This document shows, in pieces, positions 1 to 7,700 of a stretch of DNA of 47,888 bases. Position numbers and translations under genes: made by a program. Positions within the stretch are counted from its first letter, which is position 1; every line of letters begins with the position of its first letter. This DNA comes from Parafrankia sp. EUN1f (GTDB lineage: Bacteria; Actinomycetota; Actinomycetes; Frankiales; Frankiaceae): assembly GCF_000177675.1 (NCBI RefSeq), contig NZ_ADGX01000064.1, positions 1 through 47,888 on the forward strand, read 5' to 3'. Below the pieces are notes generated by a model. That model was given only the letters and a program-made list of their open reading frames with translations, did no database searches and was not told the origin of the DNA.

Positions 1-2
1 CG

Positions 3-674
3 GTGGGACGGGCGGGTGTCGACGCGGGGGTCACGTCGCTGGTCACGTTGTCGACCGGGGAGAAGGTGGCCAACCCGAGGCACGAGCAGCGGGATCGGGA
101 ACGCCTTGCCCGGGCGCAGCGGGCGCTGTCCCGCAAGGCGAAGGGCTCGGCGAACCGGGCGAAGGCCCGGCTGCGGGTTGCCCGGGTTCATGGTCGGATC
201 GCCGATCGGCGTCGGGATCATCTGCACCAGTTGTCCACGAGGATCATCCGCGAGAACCAAACGGTGGTCGTCGAGGACCTGGCGGTGCGGAACATGGTCC
301 GGAATCGTTCGCTGGCCCGGGCGATCTCGGATGCGTCGTGGTCGGAGCTGCGGCGGATGCTGGAGTACAAGGCCGGCTGGTATGGCCGGGAGGTCATCGT
401 CGTCGACCGCTGGTATCCGAGCTCGAAGACCTGTTCGTCCTGCGGGGCGCGGGTCGAGGTTCTGCCGTTGACTGTTCGGGAGTGGGCCTGCCGGTGTGGT
501 GTGGTGCACGATCGGGATGTGAACGCGGCGCGGAACATTCTGGCCGTGGGGCTCACGGTGTCAGCCTGTGGAGACGGAGTGAGACCTCCCCGTTCCTGGA
601 ACGGGGAGGCTTCTGTCGGTGAAGCAGGAAAACCTGCCCGTGAGGGTGGGAATCGCCGGCCTTCAGGCCGGTGA
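3..674 (+). CDS. tnpB: TnpB RNA-guided endonuclease, 5'-truncated by the window edge
   Basis: This is the C-terminal half of an OrfB/TnpB protein. The first visible residues form the RuvC-I motif (GVDAGV, Asp near residue 7), so about 190 upstream residues are missing and the annotated GTG is not the true start. RuvC-II is the Glu in VVVEDLAV. The zinc finger has CSSCG and CRCG pairs, and RuvC-III is the Asp of HDRDVNAARN. All three catalytic acidic residues are therefore present. TnpB proteins are known to cut DNA guided by an RNA made from the element's right end. The reading frame runs into the terminal hairpins and stops at 674, nine bases before the inferred element end, as is usual in the family. 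Confidence 0.85.
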   Translation: MGRAGVDAGVTSLVTLSTGEKVANPRHEQRDRERLARAQRALSRKAKGSANRAKARLRVARVHGRIADRRRDHLHQLSTRIIRENQTVVVEDLAVRNMVRNRSLARAISDASWSELRRMLEYKAGWYGREVIVVDRWYPSSKTCSSCGARVEVLPLTVREWACRCGVVHDRDVNAARNILAVGLTVSACGDGVRPPRSWNGEASVGEAGKPAREGGNRRPSGR

Positions 675-683
675 GAATGTCAA
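585..683 (+). ncRNA. Candidate omega/right-end RNA scaffold of tnpB
   Basis: Three consecutive stem-loops overlap the tnpB 3' end: a 10-bp stem CCTCCCCGTT/AACGGGGAGG (585-609), GCAGG/CCTGC with an AAAA loop (624-637) and CCGGCC/GGCCGG with a TTCA loop (656-671). The element end follows at 683. In characterised TnpB systems this region is the guide-RNA scaffold and the guide is the host sequence just beyond the end, here starting near 684. The 5' boundary is uncertain and probably lies upstream within tnpB. Confidence 0.45.
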
Positions 684-1121
684 ATGCCCATGCAGCCCAT
701 ACGACGGCCGAGACGCGCAGGCCCTCACCGGGAGTTCGCGTATGCATTCAGTTTCTCCTGTCTCCTTGAACGGCGTGCGGAATGTCGCGGATCGCGACCG
801 CGGCATCTATGCAAGCAGCGTTCGGGCGGGCCTGGGAGATGGCGCTTTCCAGGTTCCGACAGAACCCCCCTGCTTCCGCCGAACGGCCTTCGCGTGGAGA
901 TGTGGATGTCAACCGGTCCGAGGTGCGGGGCTTCCTCGTCACCCGCCGGGCCAAGATCACGCCGGAGTGGGCGGGGCCTCGACGTCCTCGCCACGAACAT
1001 GCCCGGCCGCGCCCTGCATGCACCGCTCTACCCGACCTCGACCGAACAACCGACTTCGACCCGCATAAACCCATCCCAGGCTGACGGCTTCTCCCGGGCC
1101 GCCCGGCAGGCCATGGCGCGA
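684..1121. other. Gap with no intact gene
   Basis: Flanking DNA of the IS element. From 684 to about 900 nothing is recognisable. From 902 to about 1071 there is a regulator remnant, listed separately. The last 50 bases run up to the stop of the convergent oxidase gene. Several open frames cross this stretch, but none keeps homology-like sequence over its length. Confidence 0.5.
902..1071 (+). pseudogene. Internally deleted, frameshifted MmyB-type XRE regulator remnant
   Basis: Frame 2 encodes VNRSEVRGFLVTRRAKITPEWAG (902-976), which matches the N-terminus of MmyB-like regulators (EVR-FL--RRA-ITPE-AGLP). At about 975 the similarity jumps to frame 3, where LDVLATNMPGRALHAPLYP (978-1034) matches the C-terminal part of the same family (LDVLAANALGRALYAPLY). 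The helix-turn-helix and the middle, roughly 150 residues, are missing. The junction falls in a GGGG run. An intact paralogue of this family lies at 42622-43485. The assignment rests on recalled family consensus rather than a search. Confidence 0.6.
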
Positions 1122-2135
1122 TCAGAGGCCGAGGAGGTCGGGGGTGAGGTCGTCCAGGCTGCGGGCGCCGGCGAGGGTCATGGCGTGGCGCAGCTCGGCG
1201 GTGAGGGTGCTCAGCAGGTGCCGGACGCCGTCGGCGCCGCGCGTCGCCAGCGCCCACAGGACGGGTCTGCCGAGCAGGACCGCGCGGGCTCCGAGCGCGA
1301 GCGCGGCCAGGATGTGGACGCCGCCGCGGATCCCGCCGTCGACGTAGACCTCGGCGCCGGTGCCGGCCAGAGCCCGGGCGACCGCGGGCAGGGCGGTGGC
1401 GGTGGGGATCGCGGCGTCCAGCTGCCGGCCGCCGTGGTTGCTGACGACGACCGCGCCCGCCCCGGCCCGCACGGCGGCCAGCGCGTCGTCGGCGCGCAGA
1501 ACGCCCTTGACGATGACCGGCAGCCGGCTGACGTCCCGCAGCCAGGTGATGTCGTCGAAGGTGAGGTCGGTGGCGATGCCGCCGGGGGGATAGCTGGTCA
1601 GGAGCTCGCCGCCGTACCAGGGTGCGTCCGCGCGGGGCGCGGGGAAGGGGCGGTCGCCGATCACCGGGGTGTCGACGGTGAGGACGAGGGCGGCGGCGCC
1701 GGCGGCCTCGGCCCGCCCCACGAGATCCTGGGTAAGGGATCGGTCGCGCAGCACGTAGACCTGCGCCCACCACGGCGCACCGCCGTCGCGGATGTCGGTG
1801 TAGGGCCGGCTGGTCATGCACGAGACGCAGGTGAGGGAACCGGCCTTCGCCGCGCCGAGGGCGGTGGCCACCGCGCCCCCGGGCTCGACCACATGCTGGG
1901 CGGCGGTCGGGGCGACCAGCACCGGGGTCTGGACCGGGGTGCCGAGCACGGTCGTGTCGGTGGTGACGCTGGTGACGTCCCGCAGCACCCGGGGGTGCAG
2001 GCGCAGCGCGTCCCAGGCCGGCGTCGCCTCGTCGAGTGCCGCGTGGGTACCGGCGCCCTGGCGGAAGTAGTCGTACACGTCCTTCGGCAGTACCGCGGCG
2101 GCCTGCTGCTCCAGCTCGTCCAGCCAGCCGCTCAC
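1122..2135 (-). CDS. FMN-dependent alpha-hydroxy-acid oxidase/dehydrogenase
   Basis: A 337-residue TIM-barrel flavoprotein of the lactate/glycolate/mandelate oxidase family, which oxidises 2-hydroxy acids to 2-oxo acids. Visible family signatures are VAPTAAQ near residue 75 (FMN site), VIVKGVL (the FMN-contacting Lys), the active-site block SNHGGRQLD with the catalytic His and substrate-binding Arg, and VDGGIRGG for phosphate binding. The length is slightly short for the family (350-390). The start is a GTG. It lies 151 bases downstream of the phosphodiesterase gene on the same strand, separated by two hairpins, so it probably has its own promoter. The substrate cannot be read from sequence, and no mycofactocin genes are nearby to suggest an MftD role. 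Confidence 0.88.
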   Translation of the reverse strand: MSGWLDELEQQAAAVLPKDVYDYFRQGAGTHAALDEATPAWDALRLHPRVLRDVTSVTTDTTVLGTPVQTPVLVAPTAAQHVVEPGGAVATALGAAKAGSLTCVSCMTSRPYTDIRDGGAPWWAQVYVLRDRSLTQDLVGRAEAAGAAALVLTVDTPVIGDRPFPAPRADAPWYGGELLTSYPPGGIATDLTFDDITWLRDVSRLPVIVKGVLRADDALAAVRAGAGAVVVSNHGGRQLDAAIPTATALPAVARALAGTGAEVYVDGGIRGGVHILAALALGARAVLLGRPVLWALATRGADGVRHLLSTLTAELRHAMTLAGARSLDDLTPDLLGL

Positions 2136-2208
2136 AGCCCGGCCCCCGACCCCGACCCCGCGTGCACCTCACCCGTTTTGTTCATCGACATAATGATAAA
2201 TGGATGGA

Positions 2209-2272
2209 CCGCCGGCGCGGGGGCCTGCCCGCGCCGGCGGCCGTGCCGCCCTCGCTACCAGGGCGAGGGCGG
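2209..2272 (-). terminator. Tandem hairpins downstream of the phosphodiesterase gene
   Basis: Two perfect stem-loops follow the stop at 2287 on the minus strand. One is a 10-bp stem at 2246-2255/2263-2272 with a 7-nt loop. The other is a 13-bp stem at 2209-2221/2228-2240 with a 6-nt loop. Neither has a clear U tract, which is common for actinobacterial terminators. Confidence 0.6.
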
Positions 2273-2286
2273 AATCGGTGCGGTCG

Positions 2287-3834
2287 TCAGGAGGTCGTCA
2301 CCTTGAAATCGTCCACGGCCCAGTACCAGTTGTTGGTGCCGGTGTAGCGCAGCAGGAACTGGGCGTTCGTCGCCCCGGCCGGGACGGTGGCGGTGACCGT
2401 GCGCAGGCCGTTCTCGCTGGTGGTCGTCAGGGCGGCGAGCTGGGTCGCCGTGCCGCCGTTGAAACGCACCGAGACGCGGCCGGTCTGGCTGCCCTCCGCG
2501 CGGAAGTCGGAGAAGAAGCTCAGCTTCACCGTCTGCCCGGCGGTCACCGGGTACTGCGGGGTGAGCAGGGTCGAGTCGAACGCGCCGGAGCCGTGGGAGA
2601 CGTCGTCCCACTCGTCGGAGTCGGCGACGGCGAAGACGTCCCGTACGAGCAGTGCGTTCTCGCGGGCCTGGCTGGCCTGGGCGCGCGACCAGAAGTCCTG
2701 GGTGGTGAACGTCCAGCCCTTCCACTCCTCCATGCCGCCGGTCGGCATCGCCGAGTTGTCGACGCTCCAGCCGGCCGGCGGGGTGTGCGTGTAGCCCTTG
2801 ACCGTGGTGGGGATGCCGGTCTCACCGCTGCGGGTGAGCAGGGACGGGCGCAGGCCGTCGAACGCGTCGGCGGCGTGGCTGCCCACCGGGACGCCGTCGA
2901 GGCCCCACGCCGGGTTGATCGTGATGCCCATCCGGGACAGCGCGGTGGCGCCGGCGTCGGCGAGCTGGATGTCGTTGCGGTAGCCGGCGGGGACGCCGTC
3001 ACCGGCGACGATCACGTAGGTGCTGCGCTCGGGGATGGTCGCCCCGCCGTGGCCGCCGGTCGGCTTGTGGCCGTGGTCGGCGGTGACGATGATCGTCCAC
3101 TGCTCGCTCGCGCGGGTCGGGCGGGCGTTGACGGCGGCGAGCAGCTGGCCGAGCCGGGCGTCGGCGGCCTCGATCGCCTGGGTGAACTGGGTGCTGTTCG
3201 CGCCGTAGGTGTGGCCCGCGTGGTCGACGTCGTCGAGGGCGACGAACACGACGTCGGTCGCCGGGTCGGCCAGCGCGTTGACACCGGCCTGGGCGGTGGT
3301 GGCGTCCGGGCCGCCGGCGAGAGAGGTGTCGGCGTGCAGGATCGTTCCGCCCGCGGTGACATTCGTGACCAGCGGCGACCAGGTCGCGAAGGCCGCCGTG
3401 CGCAGACTGGGGCTGACCTGCTCGATGCGGTCGATGAAGCTCGGGTACGTCGCGTACTGCTTGCCGGAGAAGGTGTTGTCGACGACGTGGTGCTTGGCGG
3501 GCCAGACCCCGGTCAGCATCGTCGACCAGCCGGGGCCCGACAGCGTCTGCGCGCCCTTCTGCCCCCAGTCCGAGTCGCTCGCCGACGAGTAGAGCAGGGT
3601 ACTGCCCCAGGTGCCCTGGGCACGGAGCGCGTCGAGGTTCGGCGCGTTCGCGGCGTCGACCCGGGCGATCTCACCCGCGCCGTCGATACCGACGAACAGG
3701 AGCTTCGGGGTCAGGGCCGTCGCCTGGGCGGGTGCCGTGCCGGCGACGACACCGACGAGCCCGGCGGCGAGGACGCCAGCCGCCATTCCCGCGGCGACGC
3801 GCCGCGCCGGGCGTCTGAAGAAGCTGGCCATCAT
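2287..3834 (-). CDS. Secreted alkaline-phosphatase-superfamily phosphodiesterase with C-terminal beta domain
   Basis: 515 residues. The N-terminus (MMASFFRRPARR, then a hydrophobic stretch to about residue 32 and APAQA at 34-38) is a signal peptide, so the enzyme acts outside the membrane. The catalytic domain has the metal-binding Asp of GIDGAG (D51), a nucleophile region GPGWSTMLTG, LDDVDHAGHTYG, and TADHGHKP followed by GGHGG. This is the arrangement of type I phosphodiesterase/nucleotide pyrophosphatases. The last 130 residues (NALLVRDVFAVAD onward, ending NWYWAVDDFKV) look like a jelly-roll carbohydrate-binding or MAM-like module. A GGAG lies about ten bases before the double ATG start. 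The substrate (nucleotide, phosphodiester or phospholipid) is unknown. Confidence 0.82.
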   Translation of the reverse strand: MMASFFRRPARRVAAGMAAGVLAAGLVGVVAGTAPAQATALTPKLLFVGIDGAGEIARVDAANAPNLDALRAQGTWGSTLLYSSASDSDWGQKGAQTLSGPGWSTMLTGVWPAKHHVVDNTFSGKQYATYPSFIDRIEQVSPSLRTAAFATWSPLVTNVTAGGTILHADTSLAGGPDATTAQAGVNALADPATDVVFVALDDVDHAGHTYGANSTQFTQAIEAADARLGQLLAAVNARPTRASEQWTIIVTADHGHKPTGGHGGATIPERSTYVIVAGDGVPAGYRNDIQLADAGATALSRMGITINPAWGLDGVPVGSHAADAFDGLRPSLLTRSGETGIPTTVKGYTHTPPAGWSVDNSAMPTGGMEEWKGWTFTTQDFWSRAQASQARENALLVRDVFAVADSDEWDDVSHGSGAFDSTLLTPQYPVTAGQTVKLSFFSDFRAEGSQTGRVSVRFNGGTATQLAALTTTSENGLRTVTATVPAGATNAQFLLRYTGTNNWYWAVDDFKVTTS

Positions 3835-4750
3835 GGATACAACTCCGATCAGAGTCTGATGGTGAGGGCTGCCACCCTCCGGCGATTACCTTCGCGGACC
3901 CACGGCTGCGCCGCGGGAAAACACAGGGGTGTACACGAAACATTCAGACGGGTGCGGGCGGGCGTTTGTCCGCTGCTTCCGAGCAAGAAGTGAGGATTAT
4001 GGCTGCTGCAGGGACTGTAATCCTCATTTCTTGCGGATTGTCAAGCGACCGCGTGCGTTATTATGTCCCTTTTGGCCGAATCGCGGGCTGCGTGTGGCGG
4101 TGCGGGATCCCCGGTGGGTAGGCAAGCGGCGGGTGGGCGCGGAACGCCAGGTTGATATCGGTGGCCCGGGGTCGGCTACTTCTCGGGATTTCTTGACGCG
4201 CCAAGGACGACGAGAATCCTCAGGATCTTGAGCGGTGGCCTCGAATTCGCGTTGCTACCCGACGGGGTATGAGAATTCGGTCGTGGCAGCGACTAATATC
4301 CTCCGCTCCCAGGGTCGGGCCTGGGGCCGAGTTCGGGTCGAGACCTGGGCCCCGGCCCGAGCCCAAAGTCCGTGCCCCGAAGTGATGCCCAAGCCCAGAA
4401 CCGTGTTCGAGCGTGGCGAGATCATCGATGTCGGAACGGCGGGGGAGCGCTGTGAGTGCTGCCCGGTCGTCATGTGCGGGTGGGTGTCGCCATGGCTCCG
4501 GCTCCGGGCCCCGTGGCCGCCGGGGCGGGAGTGCTGGGGCGGGAGTGTCGAGGCGTGCGGCGATGGTTGCGACGCGGATGGTCACTGCCGATCCAATCAG
4601 ATCACTCCAGTCGGCAAACGTGGACACGGTGGATGGAAAATTTGATCGAACTTCGTCTGATTTTTACGGAGAACAAGAATAATGTCGCGTTCGGTGACAT
4701 CGTGGGCCTGACGTTCGGGGGCGGGCCGCGGGCATGGCGGGGGCGGATGG
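3835..4750. other. Long non-coding gap between the phosphodiesterase and pglW
   Basis: 916 bases with no credible gene; open frames here have no family-like sequence. It contains the hairpin repeat at 3983-4034 and an imperfect GC-rich stem (4312-4328 with 4348-4364). An AT-richer stretch at 4567-4690 should carry the pglW promoter. One candidate is TTGATC (4642-4647), a 17-base spacer and TACGGA (4665-4670), a weak match. A pglW leader of about 80 bases would follow. Confidence 0.5.
3983..4034. repeat. Dispersed hairpin repeat, copy A
   Basis: A 17-bp inverted repeat, GCAAGAAGTGAGGATTA with TAATCCTCATTTCTTGC, is paired throughout apart from one G-U wobble and has an 18-nt loop. The arm aligns with the arms of two other hairpins in this window (31256-31307 and 47333-47384). 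Upstream similarity to copy B extends to CCGCTGCT-CCGAGCAAGA, which in copy B is the end of a coding sequence. It lies about 150 bases upstream of the secreted phosphodiesterase start. Confidence 0.7.
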
Positions 4751-7700
4751 ATGCGTGACGGGCTGGGCCGGTGGGAGACGGTCACGCCGTCGCAGTTCCC
4801 TCATGAGCGGGAGGCACTGGAGCACGTCCGGCTCCTGCTGCCGGACGCCGAACCGTTCCGCGCCTGGTCGAACTTCACCTTCACCGCGACCACCGGGCAC
4901 ATCCGCGAGGTCGACCTGCTGGTCGTCGCCCGCGGTGGTGTCTACCTCATCGAGATCAAGAGCCTCGTCGGGCGGCTGACCGCGTCGGGTTCGACCTGGA
5001 CCCAGCACCGGGCGTCCGGGTCCACCCGCATCTTCGACAACCCGCTGCACCTGGCGAACCAGAAGTCCAGGGAGCTGCGCTCCCTGCTCCAGGTGGCCGC
5101 CCAGGCGAGCCGGACGAAGATTCCCTTCATTCAGCCGGCGGTCTTCCTGTCGAATCCGACGCTGCGGGTCGACCTTCCCGACCACCACCTCCCCTGGGTC
5201 TTCGGCCCCGAGCGGGCCGCCGCGGTCAACCCCGGTGGCGCTGGTGGGGCCGGTGGTGGCGCTGGTGGCGCGGGCATCGTCGGAAACGCCGGCGGTGCCG
5301 GCGGAGCGGGCGGGCGCGGCACGATGCTGCCGTCACTCTGGACCGGGCTGCTGGACGTCCCGCTGCGTGACGAGCGGCAGCGGATCACCCCGGCGCTGTC
5401 GAAGGAGCTGGCCAGGCTGCTGCCCGCGGTCGGCATCGCGCGCAGCCGGCGCCATCAGCAGGTGGGCTCGTGGCAGCTGGAGTTCCCGGCCTTCGACTCC
5501 GGCCTGACCTGGCAGGACCACCACGCTGCCCATGCCCAGGTCGCGTCGGAGCGGCGGCGGGTGCGGATCTACCTCGTCGAGCGGGCCGCCGGCGAGGCGG
5601 AGCGGGCGCGCCGGGAGGCGGTCGCCCGCCGCGAGTTCCTGGTGCTGAACGGGATCAGCCACCCCGGGATCGTCCAGGTCGACGGCCTGGAGAGCCATGA
5701 GGCCGGCCCGGCGCTGATCTTCCGGCACCGCCCGGACGAGATGCGCCTCGACCACTACCTCGACCAGTTCGGTGACAGCCTCGACGCCGGCACCCGGGTC
5801 TCCATGATCCGTGAGCTGGCGGAGACGGTCGCCTACGCGCACGGACGGCACCTCTACCACCGGGCGCTGGCCGCGCGCAGCGTCCTGGTGGTGCCGCGCG
5901 CCGGCCGGGGCTGGCTCGCGCCCAGGCTGATGATCAGCGACTGGCAGGCCGCGGCCCGCGACACCATCCTCGGCAGCGGCACGCCGGTGAACGGGCTGTC
6001 GACGACGTCACGCGCGCTGGCGGTGGAGCCCGCAGCCCAGCTGCTGCCGCATCTGGAGCTGGCCGCCGGCGGCTACCTGGCGCCCGAGATCGGCGCGCCG
6101 TATCCGGACCCGGTCGGCATGGACATCTTCGGCCTGGGCGCGCTGGCCTATCTGATCCTCACCGGCCAGGCGCCCGCGGACAGCCCGAACGCGCTGAAGA
6201 CACGGCTGGAGCAGTCCGGCGCCCTGTACCCGGCGGAGGTTGTCGACTCGCTGTCGGAGACGGCGAACGAGCTGGTGGCGGGGGCGACCCGCCCGCTGCC
6301 GGAGGAGCGTTTCGACACCGTCCGGGACCTGCTCGACTGGCTGCAGCTCATCGAGGAGGAGCTGACCCGGCCGGACGCCCCGGCTGCGACCCCCGGCTCG
6401 GCCCCGGCGGGCGGCGCCGGCGGCACGCCCGCGGATCCGTCCGCGCTGGATCCGAACGCCACACTCCAGTCCGTCACGTCCGTCTCCGTCGCGGGGCGGG
6501 CCGGCCAGGAGGCGGCCGAGGGGGAGTATGACGCGGATCCGCTGGAGGCACAGCGGGGCGACCTCGTCGGGGGCGAGTGGCGGATCAGGGAGCGGCTCGG
6601 CACCGGTTCGACGAGCCGTGCCTTCCTGGCGCACAACGAGAAGACCAACCGCGATGAGGTCCTCAAGATCGCGCTCTCCGATGAGCGGGCCCCGCGGCTG
6701 GGGCACGAGGCGGCGGTGTTGGGCCGCCTGAACGACTCGCGGGTGATCCGGCTGGCCCGGCCTGACACCCTGGTCGTCGGCGGGCGCACGGTGCTCGTCC
6801 TCGACCATGCCGGCGAGCAGACCGTCGCCCGCAAGCTGCGCGAGGGCCGGCTCTCCGTCGACGAGCTGGAGACCTACAGCGACTACCTGTTCGGCGCGGT
6901 CGACTACCTCGACGGCGAAGGCGTCGTCCACCGCGACCTCAAACCGGACAACATCGTCATCCGCCGGCGGCCGAACCGGACGTACCAGCTGGTCCTCATC
7001 GACTTCTCGCTGGCCAACCTCTCCGTGCACGAGACCGGCGCGGGAACGCCCCGCTACCTCGACCCGTTCGTCGGCGCCGGCACCCGTACCACCTACGACG
7101 ACCACGCCGAGCGCTACGCCCTGGCGGTCACCCTGCATGAGATGGCGTCGGGGGAGCTGCCGCTGTGGGGGGACGGATCCGCCGAGGCGCGGTTCACCTC
7201 CGGCCCTCCGAAGGTGGTCACCGAGGCGTTCGACCCGGCGATCCGCTCCGGGCTCACCGTGTTCTTCCTCCGCGCGCTCGACCGGGACGCCGCCCGCAGG
7301 TTCGCGTCGCTGAAGGACATGCGCGACGCCTGGCAGGCCGTCTTCCGCGCCGCCGACTCCACCCCGCCGGCCCCGAGCATCCACCCGGCGACGGCCGGCT
7401 CGGCGGCGGTGGCGCGGCCGCACGGCTCGGCCGGCGGCGCCGACGAGGCAGCCGCCGAGCGGGCCCGCGACCTTGCCGCCGCGGCGGCCACCGCCGACAC
7501 GCCGCTGGAGGCCGCGGGCCTGTCCCCGCGCGCCGTCTCGGCCGCGCACCGGCTCAACGCGACGACCGTCGCCGCGCTGCTGTCGCTCGGCTCGAAGGAG
7601 ATCATCGGCCTGCCGGGTACCGGCGCGAAGACCCGCCTGGAGCTGCAGTCCCGGATCCGGCAGTGGCGCCGTGCCCTCGCCGCCGCACGGCCCGCTGCGA

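Larger units (their letters stand above)
1..683 (+). mobile_element. Right part of an IS200/IS605-type element
   Basis: The left part lies outside the window. What remains is the C-terminal half of a TnpB-type protein followed by three short hairpins (585-609, 624-637, 656-671) and the terminal sequence GTGAGAATGTCAA at 671-683. Ends with subterminal hairpins and a short TCAA-like cleavage tetranucleotide are typical of this family, which moves as single-stranded DNA and lacks terminal inverted repeats. The exact right boundary is inferred from the TCAA. No tnpA is visible, so the element may be a tnpB-only copy that depends on a transposase supplied elsewhere. Confidence 0.6.

Noticed and set aside
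748-2172. Long open frames overlapping the flavin oxidase, Arg/Pro-rich, on either strand
   Set aside because: They are compositional shadows in a GC-rich gene; only the 1122-2135 frame has family motifs.
4235-4645. 136-codon open frame in the pglW upstream gap
   Set aside because: Cys/Trp-rich sequence with no domain-like pattern, several overlapping alternatives and no ribosome site of note.
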